9,877 nt of DNA. Origin: Halobacteriales archaeon QS_9_68_42. GTDB taxonomy: Archaea; Halobacteriota; Halobacteria; Halobacteriales; Haloarculaceae. The notes beneath the pieces were generated by a model that was not told where the DNA came from, did no database searches, and worked only from the letters and a program-made list of their open reading frames with translations. The position numbers and the translations under genes are program-made. Location of the stretch: positions 1-9,877 of the forward strand of contig PXSE01000017.1 in assembly GCA_003022905.1 (NCBI GenBank), written 5' to 3'. Within the stretch, counting starts at the first letter, position 1. Each line of letters starts with the position of its first letter. This document shows, piece after piece, positions 4,080 to 9,877 of the stretch.

Positions 4080-6533
4080 ATGGAGTGGTTCGTCCTCGCG
4101 GCGTACCTCGTCGCGCTCGCGGCGCTGACGGCCCTCGGCGCGCCCATCGCGGCGCCGCTGTTCCGCGCCCTCCCCCGGAACGGCGCCGCGTTCGCCCTCC
4201 CGGCGGCACTCGTCCCGTTCACCGTCGTCGTGTTCTGGGTCGGGCAGCTCACCTTCGGCCTCCACACGCTCGCCGTCGGGGTCGGCGCGGTCCTCGCCGG
4301 TGCCGTGCTCGCCTCCCGGGCCGACGCGTCGCCGGAGTGGCGGTCGGTTGCCGCGGGTTACGGCGTCTTCGCCGTCGGGTTCCTCCTGATGGTCGCCTTC
4401 CGGGCGGCCGACCCGGGCATCACGCCCGCCGGCGGCGAGCAGTTCCTCCACTTCGGACTGGTCAACGCCATCGAGCGGGCCAACAGCCTCCCGCCGGAGG
4501 ACATGTGGTTCGCCGGCCGCGAGCTGAAGTACTACTACGGGACCCAGCTGCAGGTTGCGAGCCTCTCGATGCTCACCGGAACGCCCCTCCGGTACGGGTT
4601 CAATCTCGGCATCGCCACGTTCTACGGGATGCTGTTCGTCGTCGCCTACGGCGTCGGCGGCGCCGTCGTCCACCGGCAGGGCCACTCCTATCGTCTGGGC
4701 GGCGCCGTCACCGCGTTCTTCGTGACGCTGGCGGGCCCGACGACGCCGTTCGTCCGCCTTGCGACGCCGTACCTGCCGGGTGCCGTCGCCGACCGCGTCG
4801 AACCGGCGGCGTTCGGCTTCGTCGCCGACCGGTTCAACGGCGGGGACCTCCCGGAGACCGTCGCCGACCTTTCGAGTGCGGGCGACTGGGGGTGGTGGTA
4901 CACCCGGTACGTCGTCCCGGGGACGATTCAGGAGGTTCCGCTGTACTCCTTCGTGAAGGCAGACCTCCACGGCCACACGCTGGCCAACGGCTACGTCCTC
5001 TTCGCCGGGGCGCTGGCGCTCGCCTACTACGCCACGCCGGCCGCCGCACGCACGCGCCGCCGGGTCATCGTCTTCGGCGGGTTGGGTGCGGTCGCCGGTC
5101 TGTTCGGGTTTATGAACACCTGGTCGCTTCCGACGGCGGCCGGCCTGGCGGTGCTCGCGGTCGCCGCCGCCGACGCCCACCCGGCGACCCTGCTCCCGGC
5201 GCCGCTGGCCGAGCGGTTCCGTCCCTCGGAGGCGAGCACCGACGAACCGGTCGGATTCGCCCTCCGGGAACTGTGGCGGCTTATCCTCGCCGCGCTCGCG
5301 GGGGGTGCCGTCCTCGCCATCGGCGTCGCCGTCGCCTCGCCGTTCCTCGTCTTCGGGCAGATTCCGACGAACAACGGCGTCGGCGTCCTGCCGCCGCGGA
5401 GTCCCCTCGGGCCGTTCCTGGTCATCTACGCCGGCCTCGTCACCGTCTTCGCGCTGTACGTCCTGGTGCAGGGCTGGCCGGTTGCCTCCGGGATGGCGAA
5501 CCGGTGGGTCGCCGCCGGGGGTCTGGCGCTTCTCGCGGCGGTGGCGGCCACGGTCGTCGTCCTCGATTTCGCCGTCCTGGCGGTGCTGGGCCCGCTCGTC
5601 GTCGCCGGGTGGCTACTGGTCCGGACCGACCGCGCCGGCTTCGCCGTCGTGTTGCTGGTGGCGGGCGCCGGCCTGCTCCTGTCCTTCGAGCTGATCCACG
5701 CCCGCATCCCGCAGATAGACAACCCGCGGTGGAACACGTCACTGAAGGTGGCCGTCCAAGGGTGGACGCTCGGCGCGGCCGGCGCGGGCGCGGCGGTCGC
5801 GGTCCTGCTGACCCGCGGCTACGCGCGGCTTACGACCCGGGTCGGCGCCCGGCAGGGGACGGCCGCCGACGGCCCAGCGGCGTCCGGCGGTGGGAACCCC
5901 GGGCCGAAGACCGACGGCGGACAACCTGGCGACTCCGACTCCGGATCCACGACCGACGCCGGCGGCCCCCCGGCGGCCGCGTGGGGGGTCGTCGTCTGCC
6001 TGGTCGTCGCGGCCCTCGTCGCCAGCGTGGTGTTCCCGGTGCTGATGTTCTCGACGGAGGTCGGCTCCGAGATTGCCGAGGACCGCTACGACCCCTCGGT
6101 GGATGGCCTGATGGCCGCAGAGCGGTTCCACGCCGACGAGTACGACGCCCTGCGGTGGCTGAAGGACCGGCCGGGCCACCCCACCATCGTCGAGGCGCCC
6201 GGCGCCTCCTACCGGTGGACGGGTCCGGCCGCCACGTATTCGGGGCTCCCGAGCGTCGTCGGCTGGGACCACCAGGAGGAGTACCGCAGTCCCAAGGCCT
6301 ACGAGCGGCGCGTCAACCGCGTCGACGCGATTTACACCGGCGAGTGGGCCGACGCCGCCCGCCACCTCGAGCGCTACGACGTGACCTACGTGTACGTCGG
6401 CCCGAACGAGCAGGAGCGCTACGGGTCGGAGTTGCGCTCCTTCGACCGCGAGGCGTTCTCCGTCGCGTTCGAGGGCGGCGCCGTGATCATATATGAGGTC
6501 GACCACTCGGAGCTGTCCGACTCCGGGGAGTGA
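4080..6533 (+). CDS. Polytopic membrane protein, DUF2298 / Chlor_Arch_YYY family
   Basis: This 817-residue protein has roughly 14-16 predicted membrane segments (for example ~2-24, 36-58, 62-80, 92-108, 172-196, 401-424, 443-464, 519-536 and 634-656). It carries the hallmark YYY at 151-153 (ELKYYYGTQLQ), the region VPLYSFVKADLHGHTLANGY, which fits the family's FSFLLGDLHPH-like block, and a soluble C-terminal domain with APGASYRWTGPAATYSGLP and VVGWDHQEEYR. From memory this is the DUF2298 family of archaea and Chloroflexi, whose topology resembles GT-C glycosyltransferases; that activity is inference. A Gly/Ser/Asp linker at ~590-632 precedes the last membrane helix, which would put the C-terminal domain on one face of the membrane, probably outside. 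The ATG at 4080 is chosen over an upstream in-frame ATG at 3969 because the extra 37 residues are Arg-rich and unlike a membrane N-terminus. Its 3' end converges on the phosphotransferase gene, 45 bp away. Confidence 0.93.
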   Translation: MEWFVLAAYLVALAALTALGAPIAAPLFRALPRNGAAFALPAALVPFTVVVFWVGQLTFGLHTLAVGVGAVLAGAVLASRADASPEWRSVAAGYGVFAVGFLLMVAFRAADPGITPAGGEQFLHFGLVNAIERANSLPPEDMWFAGRELKYYYGTQLQVASLSMLTGTPLRYGFNLGIATFYGMLFVVAYGVGGAVVHRQGHSYRLGGAVTAFFVTLAGPTTPFVRLATPYLPGAVADRVEPAAFGFVADRFNGGDLPETVADLSSAGDWGWWYTRYVVPGTIQEVPLYSFVKADLHGHTLANGYVLFAGALALAYYATPAAARTRRRVIVFGGLGAVAGLFGFMNTWSLPTAAGLAVLAVAAADAHPATLLPAPLAERFRPSEASTDEPVGFALRELWRLILAALAGGAVLAIGVAVASPFLVFGQIPTNNGVGVLPPRSPLGPFLVIYAGLVTVFALYVLVQGWPVASGMANRWVAAGGLALLAAVAATVVVLDFAVLAVLGPLVVAGWLLVRTDRAGFAVVLLVAGAGLLLSFELIHARIPQIDNPRWNTSLKVAVQGWTLGAAGAGAAVAVLLTRGYARLTTRVGARQGTAADGPAASGGGNPGPKTDGGQPGDSDSGSTTDAGGPPAAAWGVVVCLVVAALVASVVFPVLMFSTEVGSEIAEDRYDPSVDGLMAAERFHADEYDALRWLKDRPGHPTIVEAPGASYRWTGPAATYSGLPSVVGWDHQEEYRSPKAYERRVNRVDAIYTGEWADAARHLERYDVTYVYVGPNEQERYGSELRSFDREAFSVAFEGGAVIIYEVDHSELSDSGE

Positions 6534-6578
6534 CCCCACAGCCATCTTGTCACTCTCGGGCCGCCGTGAGGGGAATAC

Positions 6579-7682
6579 TTACTTCAGGTAATCGGCGACG
6601 AACTCGCGGTGCTGGCGCTCTCGCTCGTCGCGCTCTGCTGGCGTCGCGTTCTCGAGCCACAGCGGCAGACACGCCATCGCGTCGATGCGGCAGGTCAGGC
6701 GGTACGTCTCGATGCGCTCGCGGGCGGCGTCGTCGAGCGTCCAGTCCGGGCGGGCGCTCTCGTAGGCGGTCCGGAACTGCCGGCGGAGGGCCGCGACCCT
6801 GTCGCCGTTCTCCGCCGTCGGGTCGAAGAGGTGCGACTCGGCTTTCGCGAGATTGTAGGCCGGGTCGGCGGCCCGGAGGTTCGCCCAGTCCAGCACCGCC
6901 CGCGTCTCGCCGCCCTCGGGGTCGACCAGCAGGTTGCCGTAGCGGTTGTCCCAGTGGCAGTACGTCGGCGGGTCCGGGTCCGGGAGCGCCGGAATCGCCT
7001 CCCGGAGGTGGTCGCCCAGTGCCGGCACGAGGTCGGCGAACCGGTCCGGCCGGTCGGCCAGTTCCGGGAACCACCCGCCGTCCTCGAGACTCGCGAGCGC
7101 GTCCTCGCAGTTCGACAGCAGCCACGTCCGGGTGTCGTCGTAGCGGGGGTACTCGTCGGTGTCGAGCACCGCGAGGTCGCCGTCGCGGACGCCGACGGCC
7201 CCGACTGCCGGGAGTCGGCCGACCTCGTGGAGCGCCGCGAGGTTCCGGCCGGCCTCGGCGGCGATCCGGTCGCGGGCCGCCGCCGGCAATGCTCCGGGTC
7301 GGCCCTGGAAGTTCTCCCCCTCGATTCGCTCCATCAGGTAGAACGGCGCCGGGTACTCCTCGTGGGCGTCGACGGAGCCATACACGTCGGGGACCGGCAC
7401 CGACGTCTCGCGGCCAACGAGTTCGAGCAGCCGCGGCTCAGAGCGGGCGACTTCCGGCGGGACGAGGTTTGCGGTCGTCGCCTTCAGCACCGCCTCCCGG
7501 CGGCCTCCGGGCGTCCCGCAGGTCAGAAAGCAGACGAGGTCGGTGCCGTACCCGCTGCGCTCGAGGGGCTCGACGGTCCAGTCGGGCCGGCAGGCCCGGA
7601 CCATCCCGGCAACTGTCTCGTCATCGATGTCGGCTGAGTCGTCGATGTCGGCCCCATGGCCGACGTCGCCCGAGTCGTCCAT
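6579..7682 (-). CDS. APH-fold phosphotransferase (aminoglycoside phosphotransferase/choline kinase-like)
   Basis: This 367-residue protein has the protein-kinase-like fold of small-molecule kinases (PF01636). The ATP-lysine is in EAVLKATT (Lys67), a hinge-like FYLMERIEGENF lies at 114-125, the catalytic loop is CHWDNRYGNLLVD (His243, Asp245, Asn250) and the metal Asp is in AVLDWANLRAADPAYNLA (Asp265). These fit an active kinase that phosphorylates a hydroxyl group using ATP; the acceptor cannot be told and it should not be read as antibiotic resistance. The start at 7682 is the longest ATG; residues 1-22 are an acidic repeat, and an ATG at codon 27 is a possible alternative. Only a weak TTGTAC (7708-7703) lies upstream. 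It is 66 nt behind the DUF5807 gene on the same strand and may be read through from the rps6e operon. Confidence 0.92.
   Translation of the reverse strand: MDDSGDVGHGADIDDSADIDDETVAGMVRACRPDWTVEPLERSGYGTDLVCFLTCGTPGGRREAVLKATTANLVPPEVARSEPRLLELVGRETSVPVPDVYGSVDAHEEYPAPFYLMERIEGENFQGRPGALPAAARDRIAAEAGRNLAALHEVGRLPAVGAVGVRDGDLAVLDTDEYPRYDDTRTWLLSNCEDALASLEDGGWFPELADRPDRFADLVPALGDHLREAIPALPDPDPPTYCHWDNRYGNLLVDPEGGETRAVLDWANLRAADPAYNLAKAESHLFDPTAENGDRVAALRRQFRTAYESARPDWTLDDAARERIETYRLTCRIDAMACLPLWLENATPAERDERERQHREFVADYLK
7624..7652 (-). repeat. 18-nt tandem repeat in the 5' end of the phosphotransferase gene
   Basis: GCCGACATCGA occurs at 7652-7642 and again at 7634-7624 on the minus strand, an exact 18-nt period. 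It encodes the six-residue units DDSADI and a neighbouring match DDSGDV, giving an acidic N-terminal tail. The tail sits before the kinase fold and is probably disordered and length-variable among strains. Confidence 0.6.
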
Positions 7683-7748
7683 GGCGGGGACTGTCGCCGG
7701 TAGTACAAGAGCGATGCGGGCGCGTGCTACCGGTTCACGTCGGTGCGC

Positions 7749-8180
7749 CTACCCGTCGATAATCCACTTCTCGGAGTAGGTCGTCCCGCAGTCGCAGGCG
7801 GCGTAGGCGTGCATCACGTCGCCCTCGGCGTAGCGGCCGCCGACGCTCTCGTTCCGTTCCTCGGCAAAGGCGAAGACGAACCGCGCGTAGTGGTCGTCGC
7901 CGTCGCCGGCGGGGCAGGCGCCGCCGGTGCAGTCGCCGTCAATCTCGCCGTCGGTGTCCATCGCGGCGCCGGCGAACTCCATCGGGTCGAGGCCGGTCGC
8001 GCTCCGGAAGGCGGCCTTGCCCTCGGTGCCGGGCAACACGAGGACGACGCCGTCCTCGACGCGGGTGCCGATTTCGAGCAGGTCCTCGACGGAGCCGATC
8101 CCGCCCTCGTGGAGGTACACGAGCACGTCGTCCGGCCGGTCGCCGGCGAGAAACGACTCGTATCGGGCCTCGGCGCTCAT
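7749..8180 (-). CDS. Conserved haloarchaeal protein, DUF5807-like, with four cysteines
   Basis: This 143-residue acidic protein contains VEDGVVLVLPGTEGKAAFRS, GLDPMEFAGAAM and a cysteine-bearing C-terminal half: DCTGGACP (Cys84, Cys89) and ACDCGTTYSEKW (Cys129, Cys131). The four cysteines are the only ones in the protein and look like a metal site or a pair of disulfides; cytoplasmic location (no signal peptide) favours metal. From memory it matches the haloarchaeal DUF5807 family, function unknown. Its ATG overlaps the stop of the DUF7112 gene by 4 nt (ATGA on the minus strand), fixing the start and tying it to the rps6e operon. That context suggests, without proving, a link to translation or growth control. 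Confidence 0.9.
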   Translation of the reverse strand: MSAEARYESFLAGDRPDDVLVYLHEGGIGSVEDLLEIGTRVEDGVVLVLPGTEGKAAFRSATGLDPMEFAGAAMDTDGEIDGDCTGGACPAGDGDDHYARFVFAFAEERNESVGGRYAEGDVMHAYAACDCGTTYSEKWIIDG

Positions 8181-8590
8181 CCGTCGATGTCCTCCGCGAT
8201 GGAGGCGAGGTCGTCGTCCGGCGCCTCGGCGATCCGGTAGACGGCGTCCCCGCCGGGCGCCCGGAGGCCGTACTGCTCGCCCTCAACGATGACGTCAATG
8301 AGCGCAGTCCGGCCGGGTTCGAGGCCGGCCGCCTCGACCCACTCTGCGAGGTGGTTGTCGCCGTCCCGCTGTCGCGCCATGCGGGGGTTGTCGTAGAGGC
8401 CGCGCACCTCGAGGTCGCCGTCGAGGCTGACCTCAACGGGGGCGTAGTAAGTCGTCCGGTCGGCCTCGACGCGGACGATGCCCTCGGCGGCGGTCCCGTC
8501 GGGAACATGGAGTTTCGGCCGGTCGAGGGCGCCGCTCTCGACGATCTCCGCGTGGACCGTCTCGACGCCGTCGGAGGAGACGCTGGGCAT
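8177..8590 (-). CDS. Conserved haloarchaeal protein, DUF7112-like
   Basis: This 137-residue acidic protein alternates short strands (VETVHAEIVESG, KLHVPDG, YYAPVEVSLDGDLEVRGLYDN) with a conserved-looking stretch LAEWVEAAGLEPGRTALIDVIVEGEQYGLRAPG, suggesting a small beta-rich domain. No cysteines or catalytic motifs are seen. From memory it matches the DUF7112 family of haloarchaea; the function is unknown. It starts 21 nt after the stop of rps6e and overlaps the DUF5807 gene by 4 nt, so it sits in the middle of a tight three-gene operon. The pyrimidine-rich spacer before its ATG has no Shine-Dalgarno sequence, so its translation probably depends on coupling or an alternative initiation route. 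Confidence 0.9.
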   Translation of the reverse strand: MPSVSSDGVETVHAEIVESGALDRPKLHVPDGTAAEGIVRVEADRTTYYAPVEVSLDGDLEVRGLYDNPRMARQRDGDNHLAEWVEAAGLEPGRTALIDVIVEGEQYGLRAPGGDAVYRIAEAPDDDLASIAEDIDG

Positions 8591-8611
8591 GGGAACCGGA
8601 AGGAGAAGCGG

Positions 8612-9001
8612 TTACTCGTCCCCGTCGCCGCCGAGCAGGTCCTCGACGGACTCGTCGCCGCGAGTGACGATCTTGGCGTTTATCTGTCGCGTTTCGTCGG
8701 AGATCTCGGCGCCGCGGACGGTGACGCGCTTGCGCTCGCCGTCGACGGTCGGGTCGAAGCCGACGCCGCCCTCCAGCAGAACGGCGGCCGTGCCCGTCCC
8801 GGAGACGTCCTCGCGCATTGGCCGGCCGGCGGTGTCGGACCCGCCCGTTACCTCAAGTTCGTAACCCGACAGTCCGACGGCGCCGCCCTCGACGGTCTCG
8901 CCGATGGAGCGGCCGATGAACCGGTTCGCGTCCTGTCCGTCCACGTCGAAGGAGTGCGTGGTGCCCTCGTCGGGGTCGCCGACGACGACACCCCGAGTCA
9001 T
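8612..9001 (-). CDS. rps6e: 30S ribosomal protein S6e
   Basis: This 129-residue protein matches archaeal S6e throughout: [20 protein letters not shown], the family signature [17 protein letters not shown] (residues 52-68), [33 protein letters not shown] and the acidic tail [15 protein letters not shown]. Length is normal for archaea, which lack the long phosphorylated C-terminal extension of eukaryotic S6. It is a component of the small ribosomal subunit. The first residues ([13 protein letters not shown]) are somewhat divergent, but no better start is visible and the stretch aligns with the usual first strand. It is the first gene of a minus-strand operon with the DUF7112 and DUF5807 genes. 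There is no TATA-like sequence 26 nt before the ATG; AT-rich candidates lie at 9040-9057, so unlike its neighbours it may have a short 5' leader. Confidence 0.97.
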   Translation of the reverse strand: MTRGVVVGDPDEGTTHSFDVDGQDANRFIGRSIGETVEGGAVGLSGYELEVTGGSDTAGRPMREDVSGTGTAAVLLEGGVGFDPTVDGERKRVTVRGAEISDETRQINAKIVTRGDESVEDLLGGDGDE

Positions 9002-9009
9002 TTCAGCAC

Positions 9010-9033
9010 CGACCGCACGAAGGCGCGCGGTCG
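9010..9033 (-). promoter_or_regulatory. Inverted repeat just upstream of rps6e
   Basis: CGACCGC at 9010-9016 is perfectly complementary to GCGGTCG at 9027-9033 around a 10-nt centre, and ends 8 nt before the rps6e ATG. If transcribed it could form a hairpin next to the start codon; if not, it could be an operator between the TATA element and the gene. A chance match in GC-rich DNA is also possible. Confidence 0.35.
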
Positions 9034-9035
9034 CA

Positions 9036-9057
9036 CCGGTAAACAGTTACAGTAATC
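9036..9057 (-). promoter_or_regulatory. AT-rich promoter region for the rps6e operon
   Basis: On the minus strand this reads GATTACTGTAACTGTTTACC, the only AT-rich island upstream of rps6e. A TATA box at TTTAC (9043-9039) would start transcription about 14 nt before the ATG; one at GATTAC (9057-9052) would start it about 27 nt before. The exact box cannot be decided by eye. Confidence 0.45.
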
Positions 9058-9525
9058 ACTACGAGCCCGGGCCTTCTCCGGACGGACGCACTTCGGATGG
9101 TCCCAGTCGACAGTACCAGACCGCCGGCCGGTCGACGAAGGCGTCGTCTCGGCTTGCTGGGCGACGTACTCACGTAGATGGCGTAGACCGCCGCCCCGAA
9201 GCTCTCGGCCGGGTCCAGGCGCCGCCGGACCGTCGTTCGCCGACGATATCCCCTTCGTCGTCGCCGTCGCGGCGTTCGGCCCTGTCCGCATCGGGCCAGT
9301 TCCGCGGGGTGGACCACGACGGGGTCAACGTCGGTCAGCAGGTCGAAATCTCGGTCGGCCGCAATGGGACCGAGGGCGAGCGGCTCGTCGTCTTCGAGCC
9401 GGCCTGACGGGCGACGCGCTGCCGCGGCCGAGCGGACGGCCTCCGGCGACGGGGGGTCCTCGCTCCGCGTGCGGTCGACCCCGGCCGTCTCTACCGACGA
9501 GCGGCCGGCCCCTCGACCGTCCCCG
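9058..9525. other. Gene-free interval with degraded coding traces
   Basis: No intact gene with coding-like composition fills this stretch of about 470 bp. Short pieces on both strands look coding by third-position bias but are out of frame with one another: on the minus strand LDPAESFGAAVYAIYV (about 9230-9180), followed in another frame by REYVAQQAETTPSS; on the plus strand FADDIPFVVAVAAFG (9236-9280), followed in another frame by the piece at 9297-9407. Because opposite strands of GC-rich genes mimic each other, at most one strand is likely to be the true remnant. The sequence 9408-9525 shows nothing recognisable. Confidence 0.4.
9297..9407 (+). pseudogene. Possible C-terminal remnant of a decayed gene
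   Basis: A 36-codon run ending in TGA at 9405-9407 (FRGVDHDGVNVGQQVEIS, then VGRNGTEGERLVVFEPA) has strong G/C third positions and reads like the beta-rich end of a secreted or pilin-like haloarchaeal protein. Upstream in the same frame the translation becomes implausible (Arg/Ser/Pro-rich), while another frame gives a hydrophobic stretch at 9236-9280, suggesting a frameshifted relic. I do not recognise the parent gene, and chance coding resemblance remains possible. Confidence 0.3.
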
Positions 9526-9532
9526 GTATTTA
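9526..9532 (+). promoter_or_regulatory. TATA box for the xylose dehydrogenase-like gene
   Basis: GTATTTA, centred about 29 nt before the GTG at 9559, with GC-rich sequence on both sides. Spacing places the transcription start at or within three bases of the GTG, which supports that start and a leaderless message. Confidence 0.6.
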
Positions 9533-9558
9533 CCGTCGTCGCTCACGAACCTCCCGGA

Positions 9559-9877
9559 GTGACCCTCGAACAGTATCTCGACCGGTTCGCCGAGCGCGAC
9601 TGGCAATCGACCGAGGACGGAACGGTGCGGTTCGCACTCGTCGGGCTGGGGTGGTGGGTCCGCGAGGAAGTGCTCCCGGCACTCGAGGACACCGACCTCT
9701 GTACAGCGACGGTGCTGGTCTCCGGCTCCGCGGAGAAGGCCGAGTCCGTCGCCGACGGGGCCGACGTCGCCGCGGGCGTCGACTACGAGGCGTTCCACGA
9801 CGGGGCGGCCGCCGACAGGTACGACGCCGTCTACGTCTGCACGCCCAACGCGGTCCACCTGCCGTACGTCCGGACGG
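9559..9877 (+). CDS. gfo6: Gfo/Idh/MocA oxidoreductase, likely D-xylose 1-dehydrogenase (5' part, cut by window edge)
   Basis: The first 106 codons are present and the frame is open to the window end. The protein starts with an acidic ~20-residue lead containing RFAERDWQST, then a Rossmann nucleotide-binding start RFALVGLGWWVREEVLPAL (Gly29-Leu-Gly31), a second strand TVLVSGSAEKAESVA and VDYEAFHDGAAADRYDAVYV followed by CTPNAVHLPYV (Asn97, His100). The GLGWW, FHDG and TPNAxHLPYV pattern is what I know from haloarchaeal NADP-dependent D-xylose 1-dehydrogenase, which oxidises xylose to xylonolactone in the oxidative pentose pathway of these organisms; other sugar specificities in the family cannot be excluded. 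The GTG at 9559 is chosen because the TATA box lies 29 nt upstream and homologues start at the same distance from the ERDWQ motif. The rest of the protein (normally ~360 residues) is outside the window. Confidence 0.88.
   Translation, partial: MTLEQYLDRFAERDWQSTEDGTVRFALVGLGWWVREEVLPALEDTDLCTATVLVSGSAEKAESVADGADVAAGVDYEAFHDGAAADRYDAVYVCTPNAVHLPYVRT

Noticed and set aside
4085..6496. An 803-codon open frame parallel to the membrane-protein gene
   Set aside because: It is the shifted reading of the same DNA, extremely Arg-rich and without hydrophobic segments; the other frame gives a coherent family match.
6525..6537. GGGG-AGTGA-CCCC hairpin at the stop of the DUF2298 gene as a terminator
   Set aside because: It has only 4 bp of stem and no following T tract, so it is too weak to call.
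6579..7682. The phosphotransferase as an aminoglycoside resistance gene
   Set aside because: The APH fold is shared by many metabolic kinases; nothing in sequence or context points to antibiotics.
6530..7762. Plus-strand open frames of up to 410 codons opposite the phosphotransferase
   Set aside because: They are antisense to a gene with intact kinase motifs, and their translations are Arg/Pro/Ser-rich.
8351..9055. A 234-codon plus-strand open frame opposite rps6e and the DUF7112 gene
   Set aside because: It is antisense to rps6e, which is certain; the protein-like look (Val/Asp/Gly-rich) is the usual complement of haloarchaeal coding DNA.
9325..9858. A 177-codon minus-strand open frame
   Set aside because: It is antisense to the xylose dehydrogenase-like gene, whose Rossmann motif and TATA box support the plus strand.

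Overview
The window is chromosomal DNA of a haloarchaeon (class Halobacteria). The evidence is very high GC with strong G/C bias at third codon positions, acidic proteins, an archaeal-type ribosomal protein S6e, several families that I know only from haloarchaea (DUF5806, DUF5807, DUF7112, named from memory), and AT-rich TATA-like boxes about 24-29 nt before most start codons with no Shine-Dalgarno sequence. That last arrangement is what leaderless haloarchaeal transcripts look like. I cannot name the genus with confidence.

Layout: a partial DUF5806 gene runs off the left edge on the minus strand (1-474). A gene-free stretch of about 350 bp (475-831) follows, much of it a GAGCGA-rich degenerate repeat with a 32-nt imperfect direct repeat and an inverted repeat around the putative TATA box of the next gene. 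Then comes a stress-protein cluster: a Usp and a GNAT acetyltransferase that overlap by 4 nt (832-1730), a second Usp convergent with the GNAT and sharing 4 nt at the stop codons (2161-1727, minus), and a third Usp diverging from the second across a 73-bp bidirectional promoter (2235-2672). Next on the plus strand are a DHH/DHHA1 phosphoesterase (2779-3861) and an 817-residue polytopic membrane protein of the DUF2298/'YYY' family (4080-6533).

On the minus strand, reading right to left, lies a likely ribosomal-protein operon: rps6e (9001-8612), a DUF7112 protein (8590-8177), a four-cysteine DUF5807 protein overlapping it by 4 nt (8180-7749) and, 66 nt further on, an APH-fold phosphotransferase (7682-6579) whose 3' end faces the membrane-protein gene. 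The stretch 9002-9558 has no intact gene. It contains what looks like the decayed end of a plus-strand reading frame, and then a promoter for the last gene, the first 106 codons of a Gfo/Idh/MocA oxidoreductase closely resembling haloarchaeal D-xylose 1-dehydrogenase (GTG start at 9559, cut by the right edge).

The most interesting material is in the stress cluster. The three Usps differ in their nucleotide-binding residues (one canonical, two degenerate in different ways). The Usp that overlaps the acetyltransferase gene has a single lysine, located inside its phosphate-binding loop. No CRISPR array, tRNA, rRNA, insertion sequence or obvious replication origin was seen.
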